A DNA stretch of 19,481 nucleotides from Fidelibacterota bacterium (GTDB lineage Bacteria > Fidelibacterota > Marinisomatia > Marinisomatales > UBA1611): contig DTUG01000036.1 of assembly GCA_012964275.1 (NCBI GenBank), positions 1-19,481 on the forward strand, read 5' to 3'. How positions within the stretch are numbered: position 1 is the first letter of the stretch; every line of letters starts with the position of its first letter. Made by a program: the position numbers and the translations under genes. The notes below the pieces were generated by a model. The model was not told where the DNA came from and did not search any database. It saw nothing but the letters and a program-made list of their open reading frames with translations. Positions 7,667 through 14,434 of the stretch are shown in pieces.

Positions 7667-8938
7667 CTATTCAAATTGTCCGCCGCACCATTGCACAATA
7701 AAATTGGCTATAACTTCCACTGATTTCATTACATCTTGAATTTGAACATACTCATTTGCGGAGTGTGCTGTCCTTACATCACCAGGACCATACAGCACAG
7801 CGGGGATTTTAGCATAATTTGTAAACAGCCGTAAGTCTGAGCCGTAGGTCACACCTTTAAGTTTCGCCCTTTTATGCGAAACAGATTCATGGCAGGCTGT
7901 CAGTGTTTTCACCAATGGATGTTCCACCGGGGTTTTACCTGATTCGTATTGTCCATCAATCCATTTCAGAACTGGAGGTGAATTTTTAAGCCATGAATCT
8001 TTCGCAGCAATCTTTTTAATTGCGTCTTCCAGTGTGTTACGGGCTTCTTCGGCGCTTTCTCCCGGGAATACTCCCAGCCTCCCTTCCGCAGTAAGCTTTC
8101 CCGGCACAGTTGAGTGCCAGTCTCCACTATGGATAGTTCCAATGTTAATGGGTGCAACCCGGTCTGTGTTTTCATAATAATTAACCCGAAATAATTTATG
8201 CCGATCCTTTTCTAGATCTAAAATTGCCTGATGCACCGGTTCAAATTTTTCAATAGCGCTTATTCCCTCCCAGCGTGTTGCAGCGTGGGTAGCCCGGCCA
8301 TTAATGGTTATACGAAAAGTAAGCGCGCCAGACTGTATTGGGCAGATACTCATTGATGTAGGCTCTAAAATAATTGCACCATCAGCGGTATACCCTTTCA
8401 CAATATTAGTCAATGTGCCGCAACCGCCAGATTCCTCTCCGACCACACTTTGTATCTGGACATTACCATTTGGTTTAAACCCTGATTCTTTAAGAATCTT
8501 TACCGCATAGATTCCAGCGATTAATCCCGCTTTCATATCGCAAGCGCCGCGACCGTATATTTTATTTTTTTTAACAGAGCCGGACCAGGGTGATTCACTC
8601 CAATTTTCTTCCGGCCCTGTGGGGACAACGTCCACATGTCCATTAAGAATTAGTGATTTTCCATTTCCGTTATTTTGCCAGTTACCAAGAATGTTGTAGC
8701 GCGAGTCCGGAGAAAAACCGTCATCACAAAATGCTGGATGTTCTTTGATGGTCTCAAAATGGACGGGAACATGATCTACATGTAAATCGAACGAACTTAA
8801 CTTTTTTGCAATGAGTTCCTGGACTGGGCCTTCATTGTTGGCAAGGCTTGGTAAACGTATCGCTGATTGAATGAATTCAATAATTTCATTATGATGATTT
8901 TTAATTAAACTGGCGAATTTTGTTTGAAATTCAGTCAT
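7667..8938 (-). CDS. M20 family metallo-amidohydrolase (ArgE/DapE-like deacetylase)
   Basis: A 423-residue di-zinc amidohydrolase of the M20 peptidase family. The metal and catalytic residues are in order: NGHVDVVPTG with His101 and Asp103, GRGACDMKAG with the bridging Asp134, the catalytic Glu pair in GEES (168-169), Glu192 in LEPT as second-metal ligand, the lid-domain His218 in THAA, and His392 in AHSANEY. The dimerisation/lid domain spans roughly 200-310. It resembles the acetylornithine deacetylase / succinyl-diaminopimelate desuccinylase group, but arg or dap neighbours are absent, so the substrate (an N-acyl amino acid or small peptide) is open. It starts at an ATG at 8938 with no obvious Shine-Dalgarno, 82 bp behind the selenoprotein gene on the same strand, and could be the last gene of that operon. 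Confidence 0.9.
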   Translation of the reverse strand: MTEFQTKFASLIKNHHNEIIEFIQSAIRLPSLANNEGPVQELIAKKLSSFDLHVDHVPVHFETIKEHPAFCDDGFSPDSRYNILGNWQNNGNGKSLILNGHVDVVPTGPEENWSESPWSGSVKKNKIYGRGACDMKAGLIAGIYAVKILKESGFKPNGNVQIQSVVGEESGGCGTLTNIVKGYTADGAIILEPTSMSICPIQSGALTFRITINGRATHAATRWEGISAIEKFEPVHQAILDLEKDRHKLFRVNYYENTDRVAPINIGTIHSGDWHSTVPGKLTAEGRLGVFPGESAEEARNTLEDAIKKIAAKDSWLKNSPPVLKWIDGQYESGKTPVEHPLVKTLTACHESVSHKRAKLKGVTYGSDLRLFTNYAKIPAVLYGPGDVRTAHSANEYVQIQDVMKSVEVIANFIVQWCGGQFE

Positions 8939-9020
8939 TTTTTCAAGCAGTCTGACGACTTAAAAACTGCTATTTGTGGAGATAGTATATCAAAAACTGG
9001 TGTGGATGAAACTTATGATA

Positions 9021-9572
9021 TTATAGCATTTTGTTCCAGAAATCCTCAAGCTCGACACCAAGTCCATCAGCAACACGATTGACATAGGCATAGTAGGAAG
9101 TAATTTGGTTAATATCAAGAATAGCACGATCATCATATCCCGATTCCCTAAGTGGAACCAGATCTTTCTCATTCATTTTACCTGGTGTTTTAGTGAGTTT
9201 TGCAGCATAATCCAGCATAGCTCGTTGAGCGGATGAAATATCTGCTTCCGTATAATTCTTTTTTAATTGTTCTACCAGCTGGGGATTCTTTGTAGCTCTG
9301 AGGAGACCCTCCCCATGATGTACAATTCAGTAATGACAATGATTTAGAACGGAAACAACCACCGCAATCATTTCCCTGTCTACCGGAGGAATCGGTGATT
9401 TTCCAAACATCACTGTCTTGTAAAGTGTAAGATGAGCATCAAGAGAAGCAGGATTGATACTGTGAATTTTCATAATATTATCAACTCCTCCCCAAGGTTC
9501 TGTCACTTTTTTATATAATCTCTCTAATTCTCCTTTAGCATCAAATTCTGATATCATATTGATCCAGGCCAT
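9021..9572 (-). CDS. AhpD-family peroxidase-related selenoprotein (CxxU), read through an in-frame UGA
   Basis: 183 residues with U at position 82. The first 81 codons end at UGA; the same frame continues without interruption to a TAA at 9021. The parts are the two halves of one carboxymuconolactone-decarboxylase/AhpD-like 'peroxidase-related enzyme': the N-terminal part has MAWINMI, SINPASLDAHLTLY and PPVDREMIAVVVS; the C-terminal part has IVHHGEGLLRA, MLDYAAKLT and the YVNRVADGLGVELEDFW ending. Mycobacterial AhpD residues Glu118, Cys130, Cys133 and His137 map by spacing to Glu67, Cys79, Sec82 and His86, so Sec replaces the reactive second Cys of the CxxC. The family reduces peroxides or acts as a thiol oxidoreductase in the cytoplasm. 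The start (9572) has an AAGGAG 5 nt upstream and lies 9 nt behind queF. A nonsense mutation is the alternative, but the UGA position, intact downstream reading frame and SECIS-like hairpin argue against decay. Confidence 0.85.
9290..9325 (-). promoter_or_regulatory. Bacterial SECIS-like stem-loop after the UGA
   Basis: In the mRNA, counting from the base after UGA, positions 13-18 (GGGGAG) pair with 22-27 (CUCCUC) to give a 6-bp stem containing one G-U pair and a three-base loop GGU (window 9300-9314). A lower stem pairs 2-6 (UUGUA) with 33-37 (UACAA), separated by a 6x5 internal loop. The 18-nt distance from UGA to the loop and the G bases at the start of the loop fit the known pattern of bacterial SECIS elements recognised by SelB. 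The fold was drawn by eye, without energy calculation. Confidence 0.72.
9327..9329 (-). other. Probable selenocysteine codon (UGA) in CHYU motif
   Basis: On the minus strand the codons read Asn-His-Cys-His-Tyr-UGA-Ile-Val-His-His. The UGA sits where family members have the second Cys of CxxC. UGA terminates intact genes in this window (ADI-like, decarboxylase, queD, symporter), so a reassigned genetic code is excluded and recoding would have to be site-specific. Confidence 0.82.
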
Positions 9573-9577
9573 AGATA

Positions 9578-9583
9578 CTCCTT
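9578..9583 (-). promoter_or_regulatory. Strong Shine-Dalgarno of the selenoprotein gene
   Basis: AAGGAG on the minus strand, 5 nt before the ATG at 9572 and overlapping the TAA stop of queF. Many genes in this window have no recognisable Shine-Dalgarno, so this one supports real translation of the gene and fixes its start. Confidence 0.75.
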
Positions 9584-9971
9584 AAGAAAATGAGCCTTCT
9601 ATACAGGTGGTTTCGAATCCGCCGCGGATATTATATACAGTAGTCACCTGCAGTTTATCTGTCTCCAGCGCAGATTTCAGGTCATCATAGATTCGCTTGG
9701 TTGCTGCTTCCTGGTAGATGCCGACATTTCGAAAACTCACAAAATAATATTTTAGTGATTTAAATTCTATGCACTTACCGCCAGTGGGATAATATTCGAT
9801 TTTTACATAGGCAATATCCGGCAGGCCGCTGAAAGGACAAACAGCGCTGAATTCATCTGTTTCAGTCTTAATGTATTGTTCCGGGCTGTCAAAATCGAAG
9901 ATCTCTAGTAACTGCGGGTTGATGTGACTTTCATCTAAAAAATCAAATGTTTTTCCTTCGGCCTTGGTCAT
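9582..9971 (-). CDS. queF: NADPH-dependent 7-cyano-7-deazaguanine (preQ0) reductase
   Basis: A 129-residue QueF of the short, single-domain (YkvM) type, reducing the nitrile of preQ0 to the aminomethyl group of preQ1, the last free-base step before tRNA-guanine transglycosylase. EFSAVCPFSGLPD (40-52) holds the nucleophilic Cys45 and the general acid Asp52; EFKSLKYY (69-76) is the QueF motif for NADPH/substrate binding; SFRNVGIYQE (79-88) and YNIRGGFET follow. It starts 1 nt after the queD stop and is followed after 9 nt by the selenoprotein gene, so it is co-transcribed with both. Confidence 0.97.
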   Translation of the reverse strand: MTKAEGKTFDFLDESHINPQLLEIFDFDSPEQYIKTETDEFSAVCPFSGLPDIAYVKIEYYPTGGKCIEFKSLKYYFVSFRNVGIYQEAATKRIYDDLKSALETDKLQVTTVYNIRGGFETTCIEGSFS

Positions 9972-9972
9972 G

Positions 9973-10329
9973 TCATTCCCCTTTATATATACAGCCTGTG
10001 GAATCTGTTTCTTTTATGTCGATCTGTGATAGTCCGGGCAGGGAAGGCGCCAATCGCTCCCAGATCCACTGGCATACATTCTCACTGGAAGGATTTTCTA
10101 ATCCTTCAATATCATTTAAATAAGAATGATCCAATTTTGAAAGCAGAGGATTAAAAGTTTCATCAATATCACCGAAATCCATGACGAATCCGGTCTTATT
10201 ATCCACATTGCCGGTGACTGTAATGGTGATTTTAAATGAATGGCCATGGATGTTTTTACAGGGATGGCCATCCGGCAGATTAGGCAGGGATCTTGCTGCT
10301 TCAATTGTAAATGTTTTGAATACATTCAT
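9973..10329 (-). CDS. queD: 6-carboxy-5,6,7,8-tetrahydropterin synthase, with an unusual Zn-ligand position
   Basis: A 118-residue protein of the PTPS/QueD family converting 7,8-dihydroneopterin triphosphate to 6-carboxytetrahydropterin. Recognisable motifs: GHPCKNIHGHSF (21-32) with the catalytic Cys24 and two Zn ligands His28 and His30, LDHSYLND (66-73), NPSSENV (79-85) and the C-terminal KETDSTGCIYKGE with the substrate-binding Glu107. The oddity is residue 13: the segment reads EAARSLPN where E. coli QueD has EAAHRLPH at identical spacing, so the first of the three Zn-binding His is Arg (codon AGA at 10291-10293). The gene is otherwise intact and in the expected order between queE (8-nt gap) and queF (1-nt gap). 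Either the protein binds Zn differently or this lineage uses another residue. Confidence 0.95.
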   Translation of the reverse strand: MNVFKTFTIEAARSLPNLPDGHPCKNIHGHSFKITITVTGNVDNKTGFVMDFGDIDETFNPLLSKLDHSYLNDIEGLENPSSENVCQWIWERLAPSLPGLSQIDIKETDSTGCIYKGE

Positions 10330-10337
10330 AATAGAAT

Positions 10338-10967
10338 TTAGGGAATCCCCAGTATCTTATGAGTCTGCAGACTCAACTTCCATTGGGGATGTTCTGCCAG
10401 GAATTCTTCTGATCTTTTAATGTTCTCTGCCTGGTTTGAACCATCCATTGGTTGTATAAAAAAATGGTCAAAATCTAAACCTTCATGCTGTCTGGGATTC
10501 ATCCCGTATTGCGGATAAACCACTTTCAGTTCGTGGCCTTTCCGTAGAATAAAATCTGCGTTGGCTTTAGGGCTTACACAGATCCAGTCGATTCCCACAG
10601 GCGGTATGATTGTTCCATTGGTTTCAATCCCGATTTCGAACCCAATGTTATGAATAGCTTGAATAAATTCAGCGTCCATTTGCAGGAGCGGCTCACCGCC
10701 GGTACAAACTACATATGGTTTTGAATTTTGATTTTCCGGCCAAAGGTCTGTAATGATTTTTGTTATTTCTTCTGCGGAATATTTTCCGCCGCTGGGACCG
10801 TTCGTTCCCACGAAGTCCGTATCGCACCAGTCGCAGATGGCACCATCTCGATCTTTTTCTAATCCTGTCCAGAGGTTGCAGCCCGTAAAGCGGATAAAGA
10901 CTGCCGGCCGACCGGTGTGAAATCCTTCACCTTGGAGTGTGTAGTAAATCTCTTTAATGGTGTACAT
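10338..10967 (-). CDS. queE: 7-carboxy-7-deazaguanine synthase (radical SAM)
   Basis: A 209-residue QueE that ring-contracts 6-carboxytetrahydropterin to 7-carboxy-7-deazaguanine with S-adenosylmethionine, Mg2+ and a [4Fe-4S] cluster. QGEG (12-15) near the N-terminus is typical. The cluster Cys are C30, C45 and C48, a CX14CX2C spacing instead of the classical CX3CX2C, as known for a subset of QueE enzymes. TGGEPLLQ (89-96), ETNGT (115-119) and SPK (132-134) are SAM- and substrate-binding elements. It begins 2 nt after queC ends and is followed by queD after 8 nt. Confidence 0.96.
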   Translation of the reverse strand: MYTIKEIYYTLQGEGFHTGRPAVFIRFTGCNLWTGLEKDRDGAICDWCDTDFVGTNGPSGGKYSAEEITKIITDLWPENQNSKPYVVCTGGEPLLQMDAEFIQAIHNIGFEIGIETNGTIIPPVGIDWICVSPKANADFILRKGHELKVVYPQYGMNPRQHEGLDFDHFFIQPMDGSNQAENIKRSEEFLAEHPQWKLSLQTHKILGIP

Positions 10968-10969
10968 GT

Positions 10970-11653
10970 TTAATTTGGATAATTCAATGGATCGGAAATG
11001 GATGCTTCCTTGAATCCCTTTAAACGTAATATGCAGGCGTCGCAGTGGCCGCAGGGATCGCCATTTCCCTGTGGATCGTAACAGCTGGAAGTCAATCCAT
11101 AATCTACGCCCAATTTGGTACCTTTTTCGATGATCTCTGCTTTGGTCATCTCGATGAGCGGAGTGTGAATTTTGAATTCTTCTCCGGAGACACCAGCTTT
11201 GGTAGCTAGGTTTGCGGTTTGCTCAAAGGATGCTATATATTCCGGGCGGCAGTCGGGGTAGCCGCTGTAGTCCAGTGCATTCACACCGATGAAAATATCG
11301 TATGCTTTCAGCGACTCTGCCCAAGCCAGGGCCAGGGAAAGAAAAATAGTATTACGGGCCGGAACATATGTAACCGGAATATCTGTCATCTCTGATTCAA
11401 CTCTATCCTTGGGAACTTCGACCTCATCTGTCAGAGCAGAGCCTCTAAATTGCCTTAAGTCAATATCAACCACAGACTGCTTTTCAACGCCAAATATTTG
11501 TGCCACCTTTTTTGCCGATCCCAATTCAAAGGCATGACGCTGTCCGTAATTGACCGTCAGTGCAAAAAGGTCAAATCCCTGTTCTTTGGCAAAGGCCAGG
11601 CAGGTAGTGGAATCCAACCCCCCTGAAAGAAGAATGACTGCTTTTTTATTCAT
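10970..11653 (-). CDS. queC: 7-cyano-7-deazaguanine (preQ0) synthase
   Basis: A 227-residue ATP-dependent enzyme converting 7-carboxy-7-deazaguanine plus ammonia to preQ0. SGGLDST (10-16) is the PP-loop for ATP; YVPARNT (96-102) and NALDYSGYPDCRPEY (125-139) are family motifs; Cys191, Cys201, Cys204 and Cys207 form the C-terminal Zn site. It is the first que gene in the order queC-queE-queD-queF. The start at 11653 lies 26 bp after the permease stop on the same strand, leaving no room for a preQ1 riboswitch directly upstream. queA, tgt and a GTP cyclohydrolase gene are not in the window. Confidence 0.97.
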   Translation of the reverse strand: MNKKAVILLSGGLDSTTCLAFAKEQGFDLFALTVNYGQRHAFELGSAKKVAQIFGVEKQSVVDIDLRQFRGSALTDEVEVPKDRVESEMTDIPVTYVPARNTIFLSLALAWAESLKAYDIFIGVNALDYSGYPDCRPEYIASFEQTANLATKAGVSGEEFKIHTPLIEMTKAEIIEKGTKLGVDYGLTSSCYDPQGNGDPCGHCDACILRLKGFKEASISDPLNYPN

Positions 11654-11679
11654 AAGAGATTGGTAAGGAAATTAGTCTA

Positions 11680-12996
11680 TTATTTTGATGATTTGAATCG
11701 GTTCCAGACCCAGTAAATAACAAATCCTGATAAAAGCAGTGGTACAGATTCAAAGAGATATTGGTTAGGTGTGTAAATAAAAATGAAAAGAGCGATAAAA
11801 GTAGGCACTATGACAGTGATCCATGGGAATATCATTCCACCAGAAACTTTGAAAGGCCTAGGCAACTCCGGGTGGGTGTAGCGTAATGAAATAAAAACGA
11901 AAAATCCGATGATGTACAGGGGAATGCTGATCCAGGTCCCCACCACCAGGAGATCCACAAAATTCATACTCATTGTCATGATGCTCAATACCAGTCCCTG
12001 GGTGACCAATGCGCCCACAGGTGTATCATATTTTGAATTGGTTTTTGAAATAAAATTTGGTAAGTGCCCATCATCAGAGATGGCTTTTAGTAAGTGTGAC
12101 ATAAGCAGCATTTCACCATTAATGAGACCAAAATTGGATGTTTGTGCCGCAAGATTAAACCACCAGGCAAATGCGGTGCCACCCAATGCCAAAGCCACAA
12201 GATTAAGTTGAGCTTCGCTCCAAAGGTTCCAATTTGGATTCACAGCAATTCCAATCATTAAAGGGATTACATAGACTACCACAGAAAGCATTAAAGTAAC
12301 AGTGAGTGCTTTTGGATAATTGGATTCTATGTCCTCTATTTCATCGGCAGCTGAAGCGAGCCCACTGTATCCGGAAAAGTTCCACACTCCAAATATCAAT
12401 GCAAAAACCACTGCTGTAGTCAAGTCTGTTTGCGGAGGCAAATGGAGAGATGTATAAACATCCAGGTCGATCAATCCGACGCCGTAATAAACAAATAAAA
12501 TGACCGGAATGATCTGTAACCAAGTCAATACATTGAATAAAGGACCAACCAATTCAACACCGCGAAGATTAACAATAACTGTCAGCCAGATCATGCTCAA
12601 TGTCAATCCCCAGGACACAGAGACAGGTGCTTCCGGCCAGATGAAAATGACAAAATATTCCGCAAGAAGTGTGGGGTAAAGCGCCGCATCAAACATCCAG
12701 GTGAGCCATTCCAGCCACCCCAGTTGAAACCCCCAATAGTCTCCCCAGCTTTTTTTATACCATTGGTACACGCCACCTTCCATGGGGATGGCACTGATTA
12801 ATTCACTGTTTTGCAACACCCCGGGAATTCCCCAAAAGACAGCCATGAACAACAGACCAAAAATGGCAAGGGTGGGGCCAGACTGAGCAACCACCTCCTC
12901 GATTCCATACGGCCCGCCGCAATAGATGACAAACATGGCGGAGACCGTAGTCCAGAACCGCATTTTTGATTTACCTGTTTTGTTTCTCCTGGCCAT
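11680..12996 (-). CDS. APC-superfamily permease resembling PUT/LAT polyamine-amino acid transporters
   Basis: A 438-residue integral membrane protein with about 12 hydrophobic segments. The first helix region SAMFVIYCGGPYGIEEVV (19-36) has the substrate-coordinating Gly-rich break of the APC fold, and PMEGGVYQWY (71-80), WGFQLGWLEWLTWMFDAALYP (88-108) strongly recall plant PUT/LAT polyamine uptake transporters as well as bacterial amino acid/amine antiporters. I use the ATG at 12996; a TTG three codons upstream (13005) also keeps the frame. It lies upstream of queC in the same direction, yet its probable function matches the amine-oxidation genes that diverge from it, with which it shares the intergenic promoter region. 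Substrate: a polyamine or amino acid, by resemblance only. Confidence 0.85.
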   Translation of the reverse strand: MARRNKTGKSKMRFWTTVSAMFVIYCGGPYGIEEVVAQSGPTLAIFGLLFMAVFWGIPGVLQNSELISAIPMEGGVYQWYKKSWGDYWGFQLGWLEWLTWMFDAALYPTLLAEYFVIFIWPEAPVSVSWGLTLSMIWLTVIVNLRGVELVGPLFNVLTWLQIIPVILFVYYGVGLIDLDVYTSLHLPPQTDLTTAVVFALIFGVWNFSGYSGLASAADEIEDIESNYPKALTVTLMLSVVVYVIPLMIGIAVNPNWNLWSEAQLNLVALALGGTAFAWWFNLAAQTSNFGLINGEMLLMSHLLKAISDDGHLPNFISKTNSKYDTPVGALVTQGLVLSIMTMSMNFVDLLVVGTWISIPLYIIGFFVFISLRYTHPELPRPFKVSGGMIFPWITVIVPTFIALFIFIYTPNQYLFESVPLLLSGFVIYWVWNRFKSSK

Positions 12997-13122
12997 AGGT
13001 ACCAAATGTAGGAACGGGCGCTATCAGTCTTCCATTGATTTAGTATTCTTGCTCAACCCAACCCATGCCAATTATATTCCTACGCTTTTTACTAAATATT
13101 ATTTTTATTAAGGGAGCATTTC
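12997..13122. promoter_or_regulatory. Divergent promoter region between amine permease and aminotransferase operon
   Basis: A 126-bp gap separating two divergent transcription units. On the plus strand TTGCTC (13049-13054) and TATATT (13073-13078), 18 nt apart, form a plausible sigma-70-type promoter for the aminotransferase operon. AAGGGAG (13110-13116) is a good Shine-Dalgarno 6 nt before its ATG. I see no clear promoter for the minus-strand permease and no obvious operator palindrome. Confidence 0.45.
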
Positions 13123-14433
13123 ATGCTTAGTCGAGAAAAATCTCAATCTATTTTCAATCGTGCCATGAATGTTTTAACACAGGGCGTCAGTTCCAACTTC
13201 AGGTACTCGGGACCCGATAATACACCTGTTTTAAAGCGTGGCAAGGGCGCTCGGGTCTGGGATGCGGATGGTAATGAATTCATTGATTACCGCCTGGGCT
13301 GGGGGCCGATTATTTTGGGCCATGCAGATGATCGAGTAAACCAAGCAGTAGCAGAATCCATCAAGAATGGAATAACGTTCGCTGCAACCACGGAACTTGA
13401 AGTTGAAGTGGCGGAAAAAATTGTGAAAATGGTTCCCGGTATGGAAAAACTACGGTTTACCAACACAGGAACTGAAGCAACCATGCACGCATTGCGAACA
13501 GCACGTGGTTATACCAATAAAGAAAAGTTCATCAAGTTTGAAGGACAATATCATGGTGCCCATGATTATGTTTTATTCAGCACAGCCTCTTCACCCATTT
13601 CCGCCATGGGGCCACGGACTTCTCCAATTCCTGTTCAGGTTGGCACCGGAATTCCTGATAAGATACGGGATTATGTATATTGTCTTCCTTTTAATGATTT
13701 TGATGCTGTAAAACAATGCGTGAAGGATCACCATGGTGAAGTAGCTGCTATGTTTGTAGAACCTTGCCTTGGAAATATAGTGGGTATTGAACCGAAAGAT
13801 GGGTTTCTGGCACATTTAAAAACATTGTGCAATGAGTACAATATCGTCCTTGTCTTTGATGAAGTGAAAACAGGTTTCAGGTTAGCAAATGGTGGGGCGA
13901 GGGAAGCCTATGGTGTGATCCCTGATATATCCACTTATGCCAAAAGCCTCGGGAATGGATTTCCTGTAGCAGCTTTTGGCGGCAGGGCGGAAGTTATGGA
14001 TGTGATTGGCGGAGGCAGCGTGACACATGCCGGTACCTTTGGTGCAAATGGTGCGAGTATGGCCGCAACAAATGCTGTTTTGAATATTTTATCTGAATCA
14101 CCCGTATTAGAAAATCTGGCAGAACGTGGGAAAAGACTAAAAACTGGCCTGGATCAAATCCTCACTGACGCAGGTCTTCCACATCAAATGGCGGGTCATC
14201 CAAACATTCAGGGTTTCTTGATCACAGAAAAACCCGTTCAGGAAGTTAGAGACCTGGCACATAGCAATGATGCCATGTATGAAACCATCATGGGCAATAT
14301 GTATGATCGTGGCGTTTGGGCAGAAAGCGACCCGCGAGAACCTTGGTTCTTATGTGAAGCGCATTCAGATGAGATCATTGATGAGACTTTGAATAGATTT
14401 CAGGATTCAGTACAGGCTGCCGTTCATTCATAA
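13123..14433 (+). CDS. Class III PLP aminotransferase, glutamate-1-semialdehyde aminomutase-like
   Basis: A 436-residue fold-type-I class III aminotransferase. TNTGTEATMHALRTAR (113-128) binds the PLP phosphate and substrate; FEGQYHGAHD (139-148) stacks on PLP; VFDEVKTGFR (244-253) pairs Asp246 with the pyridine nitrogen; YAKSLGNGFPVAAFGG (272-287) contains the PLP Lys274; HAGTFGANG (302-310) is the second phosphate contact. Overall it resembles HemL, but the loop sequences and setting (oxidase, symporter, aldehyde dehydrogenase) point to a catabolic omega-aminotransferase taking the amino group from a primary amine or omega-amino acid, not tetrapyrrole synthesis. It has the operon's best Shine-Dalgarno and leads the cluster; the next gene starts 1 nt after its stop. 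Confidence 0.9.
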   Translation: MLSREKSQSIFNRAMNVLTQGVSSNFRYSGPDNTPVLKRGKGARVWDADGNEFIDYRLGWGPIILGHADDRVNQAVAESIKNGITFAATTELEVEVAEKIVKMVPGMEKLRFTNTGTEATMHALRTARGYTNKEKFIKFEGQYHGAHDYVLFSTASSPISAMGPRTSPIPVQVGTGIPDKIRDYVYCLPFNDFDAVKQCVKDHHGEVAAMFVEPCLGNIVGIEPKDGFLAHLKTLCNEYNIVLVFDEVKTGFRLANGGAREAYGVIPDISTYAKSLGNGFPVAAFGGRAEVMDVIGGGSVTHAGTFGANGASMAATNAVLNILSESPVLENLAERGKRLKTGLDQILTDAGLPHQMAGHPNIQGFLITEKPVQEVRDLAHSNDAMYETIMGNMYDRGVWAESDPREPWFLCEAHSDEIIDETLNRFQDSVQAAVHS

Positions 14434-14434
14434 A

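Noticed and set aside
8946..8971. Hairpin AGCAGT / ACTGCT between the selenoprotein and M20 genes as a terminator
   Set aside because: Only 6 bp with a 14-nt loop; the minus-strand continuation is TGAAAAAATG, an A-rich stretch leading into the M20 start, not a U tract.
9327..9329. Reading the UGA as a premature stop that makes a pseudogene, or as a sequencing error
   Set aside because: The frame on both sides is intact with conserved family residues, the UGA replaces a catalytic Cys, the gene has a strong ribosome binding site, and a SECIS-like hairpin follows. An error cannot be fully excluded without reads.
9327..9329. A genetic code where UGA is a sense codon (code 4 or 25)
   Set aside because: UGA cleanly ends the ADI-like gene (2770-2772), the decarboxylase (7660-7662), queD (9973-9975) and the symporter (17211-17213) at family-appropriate lengths.
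11654..11679. preQ1 riboswitch upstream of queC
   Set aside because: The gap is only 26 bp and shows no preQ1-type hairpin and pseudoknot pattern; the que genes probably rely on an upstream promoter.
13123..14433. Calling the class III aminotransferase hemL
   Set aside because: Sequence is HemL-like but the PLP-lysine loop and the oxidase/symporter/dehydrogenase context indicate a catabolic aminotransferase; no tetrapyrrole genes are present.
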